Shown one piece after another: positions 24,686-32,981 of a stretch of DNA of 64,000 bases. Position numbers and translations under genes: made by a program. Numbering within the stretch: the stretch's first letter is position 1; each line of letters begins with the position of its first letter. The notes below the pieces were generated by a model that was not told where the DNA came from, ran no database searches, and saw only the letters and a list, made by a program, of their open reading frames with translations. This DNA is from UBA8438 sp963934795 (GTDB lineage Bacteria; Acidobacteriota; Vicinamibacteria; Vicinamibacterales; UBA8438). The DNA is taken from contig CAWWAF010000006.1 of assembly GCA_963934795.1 (NCBI GenBank), forward strand, positions 4,280-68,279, in the 5' to 3' direction.

Positions 24686-26410
24686 TCAATAGACTCGCAG
24701 ATTGTCGATCCAGATGGTGCCACCGGTCCCGGGTGGGACCGCCCCGATGTCGACCAGGAAGACAATCGCCTGGGTGTCTCCCAGCTCGAGCGTGCCGCGC
24801 GGGTCGTCGATGACGTTTCTCATGGGCGCGAAAGGTACGGTCACGTCCTGCCACGTGGTGGACGATCGGACTGACCCCTGCCAGGTGTCGGCGCCTTCTG
24901 GTTCTCCGGGGTTGAGATCGCGGACCTGCACCCAGAACCGATAGGGAACGTCGCTCCGAACGGAAAACAGGAGACCGGCGCGACCAGTGAGGTCCCGCGT
25001 TGCGTAGCTGCCAAGCGACGCGAACGGGGACGGGTGGTCCGCTGTCGGGGTCCCCAGTTGGAATGTGATGCGGGCGGCGTTCGACCCGTCCGGCCCGGCC
25101 CCGGGTGCGATGAACTGCGGGTCCATCGTCGTCGTGTTGTCCGCGACCGCCACGAATGTCGAGCGGGTCTCGAATCGTTCGAGTTCCACGGTGTTTCCGA
25201 CCACGAGCGGATCTGGCAGCGCGGCCGCCCTGCGTCGCCGAGCGCCGTCCGCCTCCGACACCACGTAGATCGGGTTCGACACGATCCAAGGCACCGGCCA
25301 TCCAGGAAGATGGACCTCGACTCGATAGACCCCAGGGTCCGACACCCGTTGGTCGAGAACCCTGTCAGTCGACGCGAGCGCCATCCCGTTGCGCAACAGC
25401 GTCAGCGTCGCGTGTGCCGGGAGCGCCCCGCCAGCGCGCAGTCGGACCGGGCCTGCCGCTGGGACGTCATCGCCCATCGTCCATCGCTCGTCGTCCCGTT
25501 CCGCGTGAAAAAAGAACTGGTCTGCCGGCGCGAGCGCGCCGAGACCCACGTAGAGCCGGCCCCTCGCCAGCGCGTCCAGGAGCGCCGCGCTGTCCGCAGC
25601 GGCGTTGCCGCCCAGCGGCTCGTCCAGAAGGACATAGTTCTGGGCAATGCGGAAGACGGCCTCATAGGAGGGAAAGGGAAGCGCGGGGGACAGCGTGGTG
25701 AGCGCTCCGTGCGCGTCAGCGCCGGTGATGCCGGTGGCGCGGCGACGGGAGAGCACCTCGTCCCACCGGTCGAGTGTGGCCGGGCGTTGCAAGAGGCGCA
25801 GCAACGCGTAGTCAGCGTTCAAGGGATATCTGGCGAGCGCGCCCAAGAGCCCGACCCAGCCGGCGGCCCGCCACTGTGAGTCGCCGTTGAGGAGCTCGAC
25901 ACCCCAGTTTCCAGGCAACTCCCAGTCGCGCCAGCGAAGATCCTCACGGTCGCTCTCGGGATGGGCCGCGAAGCTCAGACCGCCCAGGTCCGCCAGGTCG
26001 AGCAGTGCCTCGGTGGCGTCGCCTGAGAATCGATAGGTAAGCTCGGGGAGGCCCATGGCCAGGAGATGCCCTTGCCGGTTAGAAATCTCAGTGCCTACCA
26101 GGGTCAGCACCCCCGCGGGGCCGTAGCCTTCGTTGGGCTTGGCCGCCAGCGAGTTGTGGTCGGTCACGATGACGAAGTCGAGCCCGGCGGCCGCGGCCGC
26201 CGCCTCCACGTCCTCCACTTGACCACTCCCGTCAGAGTGCGCGGTATGCACGTGCGCAACGCCCGACACCCGCACAAAGTCATCGGGCAGGTCTGTCGGA
26301 ACGATCGGCTGCGGGCGCCAGGCCGCGACACGCCAGACGATCACGAGGGCTACGAGCAGGATGCTGGCGGCGATCACCCTCCGGAACGCCGGTCGGGCCG
26401 CAACGGTCAT
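24686..26410 (-). CDS. CehA/McbA-type PHP-domain metallohydrolase, membrane-anchored
   Basis: The 574-aa protein has an N-terminal membrane anchor (residues 11-30) and a PHP domain: HVHTAHSDG (H53, H55, H58, D60), FVIVTDHNS, GTEISNRQGHLLAMG, HPESDRE and TGADAHG, giving the set of His/Asp ligands for a trinuclear metal site. The last ~150 residues form a beta-rich carbohydrate-binding-like domain (ending GTIWIDNLRVY). PHP enzymes hydrolyse phosphoesters or carbamates; CehA is a carbaryl hydrolase. Its ATG overlaps the stop of the methyltransferase gene (ATGA), so it is the last gene of a three-gene operon. Confidence 0.85.
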   Translation of the reverse strand: MTVAARPAFRRVIAASILLVALVIVWRVAAWRPQPIVPTDLPDDFVRVSGVAHVHTAHSDGSGQVEDVEAAAAAAGLDFVIVTDHNSLAAKPNEGYGPAGVLTLVGTEISNRQGHLLAMGLPELTYRFSGDATEALLDLADLGGLSFAAHPESDREDLRWRDWELPGNWGVELLNGDSQWRAAGWVGLLGALARYPLNADYALLRLLQRPATLDRWDEVLSRRRATGITGADAHGALTTLSPALPFPSYEAVFRIAQNYVLLDEPLGGNAAADSAALLDALARGRLYVGLGALAPADQFFFHAERDDERWTMGDDVPAAGPVRLRAGGALPAHATLTLLRNGMALASTDRVLDQRVSDPGVYRVEVHLPGWPVPWIVSNPIYVVSEADGARRRRAAALPDPLVVGNTVELERFETRSTFVAVADNTTTMDPQFIAPGAGPDGSNAARITFQLGTPTADHPSPFASLGSYATRDLTGRAGLLFSVRSDVPYRFWVQVRDLNPGEPEGADTWQGSVRSSTTWQDVTVPFAPMRNVIDDPRGTLELGDTQAIVFLVDIGAVPPGTGGTIWIDNLRVY

Positions 26411-27333
26411 CGTGTTGGTACTGCGGTCCCCGGCCGGTCAGACCTTGGCGGCGGTGGTGAGGACGATGTGCGCGCCTGCAGCAGCGAGAGATCCTGCGGG
26501 GGGTTGCCCCGTGCGCCCCGTGTGACGTGTTCACGTAGAAGAAATCGAGGTGCGAGGTGCCGACGAAGATAGGCTGCCGAGAAGAACACGCCGCACCGGT
26601 TGCTGCCGGCCGCGTCGGCGTCGCGCACCACGAGCTCAGCCGCGTGGAACCGGTCTCGTTCGGAGGCTGACAGTGTGTCCAGATACGCCTCACCATGGGT
26701 CGAGATGATCAGGTGCCCACCGGGACGAAGAACCCGAGCCAACTCGGCGACCCATCGGCTGTGCAACGGCTCCGGCAGATGCGTGAACACGGACAGGGCG
26801 TAGATGAGGTCGAAGCTTGCGGTCGGGTACGGAAGTGGCGGTTCCAGGCCGTTGGTTGCGAACTGCGCGAACGGCAGGCGCTGCCGACACCACCGGATCA
26901 GCACGGGATTGTAGTCGCACCCGTGAACCTCAGCCGACAGGTTGGCCCAGTGTCGAAGCACGCGCCCGCATCCGCATCCAAAGTCGAGGATGGTCCTGAC
27001 GTCCGAGACAGGGGTGTCGTGTCGGGCGAGCTGCGCGCGGATGCTGTCGGCGCCGGCGCGGCCGCTCTGCACGAACCACTCGATCGACGGCGACGCCGTC
27101 GTCAACATCAAGAGCCGCGCGGGTGGGATCGGCAGGCTATCGCCACCGCCGGCACGTAGGAATCGACGATTGTGTGCTACCCAGCTCAGCGCCGTGACCG
27201 CGTCACGGATGCGGCGGGCACCATCTAGCATCCGGAGTCGTGCGAGTGCGGCCTTCAGCACCGCTCTCGCGGAAAGCCGCGGCACGTAGGCGCTCAGCGG
27301 GTCTTCAGGGGGCCAAAGGCGGTTGCGAGCCAC
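26407..27333 (-). CDS. Class I SAM-dependent methyltransferase
   Basis: This ~308-aa cytoplasmic protein has a Rossmann methyltransferase core: ILDFGCGCGRVLRHW (SAM-binding motif I), VHGCDYNPVLIRW (motif II), SFDLIYALSVFTHL (motif IV) and ELARVLRPGGHLIIST (post-motif). The substrate is not evident. GTG 27333 overlaps the preceding small membrane protein gene by 40 nt; a second in-frame GTG at 27285 would start 8 nt after that gene's stop and is equally plausible. It overlaps the PHP gene by 4 nt at its 3' end. Confidence 0.85.
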   Translation of the reverse strand: MARNRLWPPEDPLSAYVPRLSARAVLKAALARLRMLDGARRIRDAVTALSWVAHNRRFLRAGGGDSLPIPPARLLMLTTASPSIEWFVQSGRAGADSIRAQLARHDTPVSDVRTILDFGCGCGRVLRHWANLSAEVHGCDYNPVLIRWCRQRLPFAQFATNGLEPPLPYPTASFDLIYALSVFTHLPEPLHSRWVAELARVLRPGGHLIISTHGEAYLDTLSASERDRFHAAELVVRDADAAGSNRCGVFFSAAYLRRHLAPRFLLREHVTRGARGNPPQDLSLLQARTSSSPPPPRSDRPGTAVPTR

Positions 27334-27506
27334 AGGCCTACAGCCAGGACTGCCGTGCAGGCGCCGACCACCATGTACACCGTCGAGTCGGGTGCGTAGT
27401 CCATATACAGGTAGTAGGGCAGGATCGCGATATCGAGGAAGATGGCGACCAGGAAGAAGGTGAGCGTGAGCTTCCCGGCCGGTCCCAATTCTTGTGTGTT
27501 GGTCAT
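27294..27506 (-). CDS. Small two-helix membrane protein (70 aa), first gene of methyltransferase/PHP operon
   Basis: The product has two predicted membrane segments (LTLTFFLVAIFLDIAILPYY and MVVGACTAVLAVGLWLATAF) separated by a short DYAPDST loop, with a basic end. Position and spacing suggest it is the first gene of an operon with a SAM methyltransferase and a PHP hydrolase. No motif gives a function. It could be a membrane anchor or accessory subunit for the methyltransferase. Confidence 0.65.
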   Translation of the reverse strand: MTNTQELGPAGKLTLTFFLVAIFLDIAILPYYLYMDYAPDSTVYMVVGACTAVLAVGLWLATAFGPLKTR

Positions 27507-27883
27507 GAAATACCTAGAGAAATGAGGCCCTTAGTCTCGCCGCTGAGCGCCGCGCTGTCAACGGCTGGGCTCGTGTAAACTCTGCTCACTGTCACGCGAA
27601 GGCTATTGAGGAAGGGAGACCCACGCATGGTGGACGGCACTCAATACATTGTCGTTGCGGTGAGTGACGGGGTGTATTCGGGGGAATAGAGGGCCTACAG
27701 GGTCTCGCCCGAGTAGTGTGCCGATGACGTCTGGCCCCCGGACCTGGGCTGGTCGGAACGTGTGGCGGGTGGCGCGGTCGCCGCGAACTGACTAAAATTG
27801 ATGGGCTCGCTCAAAGGAGCCGGTGCTGGCCAGGTTCAACGACCGCGCCGGAGCACCGATAGATTCTCAAGGAGATTCGACGA
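27507..27883. other. Intergenic region with one decayed gene end and a promoter-like box
   Basis: The 377 nt between the divergent small membrane protein and DLQGxW genes hold a remnant of a quinoprotein C-terminus (27627-27716), a TAAAAT at 27792-27797 that could be the -10 of the downstream gene, and AAGGAG just before ATG 27884. Nothing else was recognised. Confidence 0.5.
27627..27716 (+). pseudogene. Remnant of C-terminus of a quinoprotein dehydrogenase, with in-frame stop
   Basis: A frame starting at ATG 27627 reads MVDGTQYIVVAVSDGVYSGE, then TAG, then RAYRVSPE and a second TAG. This matches the last blade and end of PQQ dehydrogenases (compare GGKQYIVVTVG in 7099-9060 and GRQYLAVIVGSGGYQSGSYG in 39150-41300). 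A single change from TAC to TAG would explain the first stop (GEY-RAYR). Nothing upstream encodes the rest of the enzyme, so this is the 3' stump of a deleted gene. Confidence 0.6.
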
Positions 27884-28894
27884 ATGCGTCAGACATGTGT
27901 GACGACCCTGCGTTGCGCCGCGGTCCTCTTGGTCAGCGGGCTCCTAGTGCCATCCCTTGCCGTGGGGCAGACGCCCGAGGGCGCCTGGACGCTCCCACGG
28001 ACGGCGGATGGCCATCCGGACCTCCAAGGAGTCTGGGCCAACAACAACGCGACCCCACTTGAGCGGCCTGACGTGTGGTCTGACAAGGACACGTTGTCCG
28101 CCGAGGAGTTGGCAGCGCTCGAGGTCGCGGCCGCGACCGCCGTCGGCGACGGCGATGCGCTGTTCGGTGACCAACTGGTGCTCGCCGCGATCGAGGGGAT
28201 CGAGGCCACGTCCTACGACCCGACCACGGGGAACTACAACCAATTTTGGATTGCCGAGCGGGATTTCACCAGTCAGACCTCTCTGGTGATCGACCCGCCC
28301 AACGGTCGGATTCCTGATGTGACCGCGGCCGCGCGCGAGCGCGGACAGCAGGCCGTCGCCTACTCCCGCGATCACCCGGCCGATAGTTATACCGACCGAC
28401 CCCTGTCGGAGCGTTGCGTCAGCTACGGAGTGCCACGGCTCGGCGCAGGTTACAACAGCTATAACCAGTTGTTCCAGAGTGCGAGCCACGTCGTGTTCAT
28501 GAACGAGATGATTCACGACGCGCGAGTGATTCCGCTTACCGGGTTGCCCCATGCTCCCGATGCGGTTCGGCAGCTTCATGGTGATTCCCGCGGCCGTTGG
28601 GACGGTGACACGTTGGTGGTGGAGACGACCAACTATTCATCGGACGCGACGTTTCGCGGCTCATCGGACGGTTTGCACATGGTCGAGCGATTTACGCTGG
28701 CTGGACCCAGGACGCTCAACTACGAAGTAACGCTGACCGACCCGACCGTGTGGTCCAGACCGTGGACGGTCTTGATTCCATTGAGTCGGAGCGACGAACC
28801 GATGTTCGAGTACGCCTGTCACGAGGGCAACATCGGTATGGACGGTATTTTGTCCGGCCACCGCGCAGAGGAGCGTGCGGCGGCGTCCAAATAG
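27884..28894 (+). CDS. Exported protein of the DLQGxW/YEYACHE family, copy 1
   Basis: The 336-aa protein has a signal peptide (LLVPSLAVGQ) and belongs to a family of uncharacterised exported proteins abundant in Acidobacteriota. Shared features in the three window copies are an N-terminal GHPDLQGVW...TPLERP, a middle LVIDPPNGRIP and ERC(V/L)..G, then H(D/E)ARVI...GRWDGDTLVVETTNY and a C-terminal FEYACHEGN. The Cys, His and aromatic residues are the most conserved, but no known catalytic set is seen. AAGGAG precedes ATG 27884. The function is unknown; paralogues are at 43802-44776 and 61492-62637. Confidence 0.85.
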   Translation: MRQTCVTTLRCAAVLLVSGLLVPSLAVGQTPEGAWTLPRTADGHPDLQGVWANNNATPLERPDVWSDKDTLSAEELAALEVAAATAVGDGDALFGDQLVLAAIEGIEATSYDPTTGNYNQFWIAERDFTSQTSLVIDPPNGRIPDVTAAARERGQQAVAYSRDHPADSYTDRPLSERCVSYGVPRLGAGYNSYNQLFQSASHVVFMNEMIHDARVIPLTGLPHAPDAVRQLHGDSRGRWDGDTLVVETTNYSSDATFRGSSDGLHMVERFTLAGPRTLNYEVTLTDPTVWSRPWTVLIPLSRSDEPMFEYACHEGNIGMDGILSGHRAEERAAASK

Positions 28895-28966
28895 ACTCTC
28901 CGGTTGCGTCGCGCGGCGAGTTCCGCGTGGCGCGCCGGTGTGTGTGTCCTGCGCGCGAACCCAGCC

Positions 28967-30256
28967 ATGAATCTTCCGGCACGACTCTTGGGAGTCGGCG
29001 CGATCGTGTGCGCGTCCACAGCCACCGCGGCGTTTGCGCAACGAGACGTGGATCCGGTCGCGGTCGTTCGACAGCTGGCCGCCCGGTCGGAGATCCGTCT
29101 GGCCCTCGAGCTCGCTCGAGTCCTCGAGGCTGACGCGGAGTCCGACCTCATCGAGCTCACCGAGATTCCCGCACCGCCGTTTGAGGAGTCCGCTCGGGCG
29201 TCGCGGTTCGCCGAGATGCTGAAGGCAACGGGTCTGCCCGAGGTGACGATCGACGAGGTCGGCAATGTGCTCGCCCGTCGGACCGGGTCTGGCGCCGGAG
29301 AGACGGTTGCGATCGTGGCCCATCTCGACACCGTCTTTCCTGCGGGGACAGACGTGACGGTCCGTCGTCGCGGTGATCGGCTGTACGCGCCCGGCATCGG
29401 CGACAACACCCGCGGTCTGGTGCTGCTCCTCAATGTGGCGACGGCGCTGGAGCGCGCAGGCGTACGGACGAGCGCGGACATTTTGTTTGTCGGGAGCGTC
29501 GGTGAAGAAGGGCTCGGGGACTTGCGCGGCATTCGCCACTTGCTCCGGCGCGGTGGCCCCCGCGTCGACCAGATGATTGCCATTGACGGCGGCAGTGATA
29601 GCCGGGTGGTCAATCGGGCCCTCGGTTCGCGCCGATATCGTGTCACGGTGACCGGCCCGGGTGGCCACTCGTGGGGTGACTTCGGTCTGGCGAATCCGGT
29701 TCACGCACTGGGACGTGCCACCTTTTACTTTGACGAGGCCGCGGCAGCGGTCGTCAATACGGGGTCGCCGGCCAGCTACAACGTCGGGCGTGTCGGGGGG
29801 GGGACGTCGGTCAATGCGGTGCCGCACGACAGTTGGGCCGAGATTGACATGCGTTCCGTGGACCCGGACCAAGTCGACCGGCTTGAGCGCGTATTGCGTG
29901 AATCGGTCGCGCGAGGCATCGACGAGCAGAACCGGGCCAGGGACCGGGGCGAGTCGCTCGAGGCCGATTTCGAGTTGATCGGGGATCGTCCCTCAGGCAC
30001 CGTTGCGGAGGACACGCCACTCGTGCAACAGGCGATGGCGGTGACCCGTTTTCTCGGGAGGCAGCCCAGGCTGGGTGCCGCGTCGACGGATGCGAATGTG
30101 CCGATCGCCAACGGGCTTCCGGCCGTCACGCTGGGGCGGGGTGGGAATGGCGGCGGCGCCCATGCGCTCCAGGAATGGTGGGCCCCGCGTGACGCGCACA
30201 TCGCGGTACAGCGTGCGTTGCTCGTGCTCGTCGCGTCCGCCGGACTGGCTGACTGA
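28967..30256 (+). CDS. Exported M20-family peptidase, copy 1
   Basis: The 429-aa protein has a signal peptide (ending AAFAQ) and a complete M20 core: AHLDTVFPAG (first His/Asp), PGIGDNTRG (bridging Asp), VGEEGLGD (catalytic and ligand Glu) and the dimerisation domain (VTGPGGHSWGDFG). It resembles tripeptidase/carboxypeptidase T-like enzymes and probably degrades peptides in the periplasm. ATG 28967 begins a normal signal peptide; the 21 upstream codons are rejected. It starts 73 nt after the DLQGxW gene on the same strand. A distantly related M20 gene is at 46905-48452. Confidence 0.9.
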   Translation: MNLPARLLGVGAIVCASTATAAFAQRDVDPVAVVRQLAARSEIRLALELARVLEADAESDLIELTEIPAPPFEESARASRFAEMLKATGLPEVTIDEVGNVLARRTGSGAGETVAIVAHLDTVFPAGTDVTVRRRGDRLYAPGIGDNTRGLVLLLNVATALERAGVRTSADILFVGSVGEEGLGDLRGIRHLLRRGGPRVDQMIAIDGGSDSRVVNRALGSRRYRVTVTGPGGHSWGDFGLANPVHALGRATFYFDEAAAAVVNTGSPASYNVGRVGGGTSVNAVPHDSWAEIDMRSVDPDQVDRLERVLRESVARGIDEQNRARDRGESLEADFELIGDRPSGTVAEDTPLVQQAMAVTRFLGRQPRLGAASTDANVPIANGLPAVTLGRGGNGGGAHALQEWWAPRDAHIAVQRALLVLVASAGLAD

Positions 30257-30296
30257 CTGACCGACTGACGAGCCCGATCGGGTTCCCGCTTCCCTC

Positions 30297-30340
30297 AAAA
30301 AAAAAGACGCCGGCCGGGAGTGTCCTCCCAGCCGACGCCT
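30297..30340 (-). terminator. Intrinsic terminator of the fumarylacetoacetase-like gene
   Basis: On the minus strand a GC-rich stem of 15-16 pairs (30305-30340, three G-U pairs, 4-nt loop) is followed by nine U residues (A-run 30297-30305 on the plus strand). It lies 31 nt past the stop of the 30371-31516 gene and is a textbook Rho-independent terminator. The G-U pairs only form in the minus-strand RNA, so it is directional. Confidence 0.92.
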
Positions 30341-30370
30341 GTCTGTTACCCGAAGGGTCTCGCCGCCGCG

Positions 30371-31516
30371 CTAGCGATACGACTGGACCGGCGGGAGCTG
30401 CGAGCCCGACAGGTCGTCGGGAACGCCCTCCTCGGCGACGACCGTGTGGGTCAGCGTGCCGATGCCTTCGATGCTGGCGCTGATGGTCTCGCCCGCCTGC
30501 AGGTAGCCAGAGCCTGTTGCGCGCTCGACGCGGCCTGCGCCGGTGCCGCCAGACGTCCCGCTCTGCAGCACGTCACCAGGGTATATGGTGATGAGCGACG
30601 ACGCGTATTCGATCAGCTCCGGGATGTTGTGAATCATGTCCCCCGCCCTGGCCTCCTGGACGGTCACCCCGTCGATGACCAGGCTCTGGTGCAGGCGCTC
30701 CATCGGATCGCCGTAGAACTCCTTGGGCACGATCCACGGCCCATGGGGCGCGAACGTGTCATGGCCCTTACCGACGAACCAGTCTGAACCGGAGCCGTAC
30801 CCGCCCGGCGGCCGTCCGCCTCGGTCGGAGACATCCATGGCGACCATGTAGCCGAACACGTGGTCGTAGGCGCGATTGGCGGAGATGTACTTGCCGGTGC
30901 GGCCGAAGACGATCGCCATCTCGACTTCCCATTCGATCCGATCACGGCCGAAGGGCATCACGATGTCGTCGCCGCTCCCGATGACCGCGCCGCGGGTGGG
31001 CTTCAAGAAGAGGTAGGGCACGCCGCGGTCCTCTTTCCGCTCCTGGGTCCGCGCTTGGAGGTCCTCTTCCGTGCAGCCCTCACACGCGTGCGTGTAGAAG
31101 TTGACCGCCGCATTCATGAGCTTGCCCGGATACATGATGGGAGGTCGGGCGCGCAATTCTGACACGTCGTAGACGTAGTCGGCCCGACTGCCGCCGGAGA
31201 GTGCGTTCTGTGCGATCGCGTGATTGACGATCTCATACAACCGGTACTTGAGGCCGTACTCATAGCGGCCGATGAGTTCCATCATGTCCTCCGGCATCGG
31301 CACCGTGGCGTACTCTGGGCCCGCTTCGAGCACCATGTTCGCGACTTCGATGTCGATTACCAGGGAGTCCCGGAGGATCAGCACTACATGTGGCACACCG
31401 TGGATGTCGAAGGTGCCCACTTTGAACGGCTCAGCCGGGGTGACGTCCGTCTGGGCCGTGGCCGTGCCGACGCTGGCGAGCGCCACGATCAGGCCTAACA
31501 TCAATGTTCGTCGCAT
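30371..31516 (-). CDS. Exported fumarylacetoacetate hydrolase family protein
   Basis: The 381-aa protein has a signal peptide (LMLGLIVALASVGTATAQ) and the FAH fold C-terminal half: YPGKLMNAAVNFYTHA, an E-x-E pair in EWEVEMAIVFG, FGYMVAMDVSDRG, KGHDTFAPHGPWI and DMIHNIPELIEYAS with GDVLQSGTSGGTG. The E/E/D metal site for Mg or Mn is present. FAH enzymes cleave C-C bonds of beta-diketo acids and normally are cytoplasmic, so the export signal is notable. ATG 31516 is used; the frame is open to 31939 but without coding character. It ends at a strong terminator. Confidence 0.87.
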   Translation of the reverse strand: MRRTLMLGLIVALASVGTATAQTDVTPAEPFKVGTFDIHGVPHVVLILRDSLVIDIEVANMVLEAGPEYATVPMPEDMMELIGRYEYGLKYRLYEIVNHAIAQNALSGGSRADYVYDVSELRARPPIMYPGKLMNAAVNFYTHACEGCTEEDLQARTQERKEDRGVPYLFLKPTRGAVIGSGDDIVMPFGRDRIEWEVEMAIVFGRTGKYISANRAYDHVFGYMVAMDVSDRGGRPPGGYGSGSDWFVGKGHDTFAPHGPWIVPKEFYGDPMERLHQSLVIDGVTVQEARAGDMIHNIPELIEYASSLITIYPGDVLQSGTSGGTGAGRVERATGSGYLQAGETISASIEGIGTLTHTVVAEEGVPDDLSGSQLPPVQSYR

Positions 31517-31681
31517 AGAACTCCTCGTTTTGCAGAAATTTGGTTCACTAAGAGAGGTTCGTTGTACCTCCCTGACCTTCGGGGTGTCAAGGACGGCTGA
31601 GGGGTTCGCACGCCTACAGGGTTGCGCTCGCGATCGGCGGGCTTCCGTTGCCGGTCCCGCGCCGGCCGTCCGGCGAGACCG

Positions 31682-31687
31682 TATACT
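31682..31687 (+). promoter_or_regulatory. TATACT -10 box 6 nt before the PhoA-like start (leaderless pattern)
   Basis: TATACT is separated from ATG 31694 by exactly 6 nt. Transcription from this box would begin at or next to the start codon, giving a leaderless mRNA; no Shine-Dalgarno sequence is seen. No clear -35 is present. Confidence 0.5.
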
Positions 31688-31693
31688 GAGCGG

Positions 31694-32950
31694 ATGCGTA
31701 GCGCATTGGTCACCGTGCCATGGGTGCTGGCCGCCGCCGCCATCGCGTGGGGTGGGGGTACGACCCCCGAAGCTCGCCAGACGACCCCGGCGCGGAACGC
31801 TATCGTGTTCATCGGAGACGGTGTCGACGACCATCAGTTGACCATCGCTCGGAACTACTTGTTTGGCGCGAGCGGCGGGACCGCCATTGCAGCGGGTGTT
31901 GTGACCAGCCGCGGCCGTATCGCGACCCAGGCGGGACACGGGCGTCCGGTGCCGACACTGCTCGAATGGGCCTCAGCGGCCGGCAAGTGGACCGGCATCT
32001 TCACGACGTCGAGCATTACCGATGCGACGCCAGCCAGCTTTGTGGCCCACATCAATCGGCGGTTCTGTCAGGGACCGCGAGACATGCAACCCACGCCGAC
32101 TGACTCTCGGTGTCTGGGGGCCCTGAAAGCGAACGGGGGGCCGGGGTCGATTGCCGCCTCAGGTGTCGATCTGCTGCTTGGAGGCGGGTATCGACACTTC
32201 GACCAGCCGGACGAGGCTGGTGTGTCCGTGCTCCGCCAGGCACAAGACGCTGGGTATCGCGTGGTTCGGGATGCGGCCGGGCTGAGCGCGGCGTCGGCAC
32301 GGCCGGGCAAATTACTGGGGTTGTTCGGCGACGACACGTTGCCGGTGGAATGGACCGGTGAGCGCGATGGCCGCGCGAGGTCGGTGGCGTTTGAGGCAGA
32401 CGGGTCAGTGAGCGACCCCGCGCCGTTTGGGTGCATCGACAACCCGAGGTTCGGGACCCGACCCACGCTCGAGGCGATGACGGCTTTTGCGCTGGAGCGC
32501 CTGGGGGATGCACCTGACGGGTTCGTGATGATGGTCGAGAGTGCTTCGATCGACAAGCAGGCGCATCAAGGGCGACCATGCGGCCAGATTGGTGAAACCC
32601 GCGCGCTCGACGATGCGGTTCGCGTCGCGGCGGCATTTCAGGTGCGACACGCGGACACGCTGATCGTCGTGGCTTCGGACCACGGGCATGCGGCACAGAT
32701 TATTCCCTGGCCAAGCTTGTTCGCGTCTCGTGCGGAGCCTCAGTATCCGCCCGGTAAGGTGGCGCGCGTACGGACCCTCGAGGGAGGGATCATGGCGGTG
32801 TCGTACGGGACGAACGTGACCTATCTGGAAGAGCACACCGGGACTCAAGTGCCGGTGTGCGGCCAAGGCCCCGAGGCGGCGGGGGTGCAGGGCCTCATTC
32901 AACAGGCTGATCTGTTCGGCATTGTCCAGCGGGCCCTTGGACTGGACTGA
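31694..32950 (+). CDS. phoA: PhoA-type alkaline phosphatase homologue lacking the nucleophile segment
   Basis: The 418-aa exported protein aligns along its whole length with E. coli-type alkaline phosphatase: IVFIGDGVDDHQLTIARNY (Asp51 position), TSSITDATPASFVAH, RRFCQGP, DLLLGGGYRHF, MMVESASIDKQAHQ (Asp327/His331), VASDHGHAAQI (Asp369/His370), EEHTGTQVPV (His412) and a C-terminal LFGIVQRALGL. However, ARNYLFGASG runs straight into GTAIAAGVVTSRGRI; the ~35 residues between these points in PhoA, including the DSAAS motif with Asp101 and nucleophile Ser102, are absent, in frame. Metal sites are kept but the phosphoryl acceptor is lost, so phosphatase activity should be abolished or altered. It could be a recent deletion mutant or a pseudoenzyme that binds phosphate or metal. 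Confidence 0.88.
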   Translation: MRSALVTVPWVLAAAAIAWGGGTTPEARQTTPARNAIVFIGDGVDDHQLTIARNYLFGASGGTAIAAGVVTSRGRIATQAGHGRPVPTLLEWASAAGKWTGIFTTSSITDATPASFVAHINRRFCQGPRDMQPTPTDSRCLGALKANGGPGSIAASGVDLLLGGGYRHFDQPDEAGVSVLRQAQDAGYRVVRDAAGLSAASARPGKLLGLFGDDTLPVEWTGERDGRARSVAFEADGSVSDPAPFGCIDNPRFGTRPTLEAMTAFALERLGDAPDGFVMMVESASIDKQAHQGRPCGQIGETRALDDAVRVAAAFQVRHADTLIVVASDHGHAAQIIPWPSLFASRAEPQYPPGKVARVRTLEGGIMAVSYGTNVTYLEEHTGTQVPVCGQGPEAAGVQGLIQQADLFGIVQRALGLD

Positions 32951-32981
32951 GCGGGCGGTGCGGAAGTGTGACCAGGGATTG

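Noticed and set aside
28661..29872. 403-codon minus-strand frame across the DLQGxW and M20 genes
   Set aside because: It spans two clear plus-strand genes and has no domain content.
30248..30270. GACT/GACC short tandem repeat at the M20 peptidase stop codon
   Set aside because: Only about five imperfect 4-nt units; could be chance and has no visible function.
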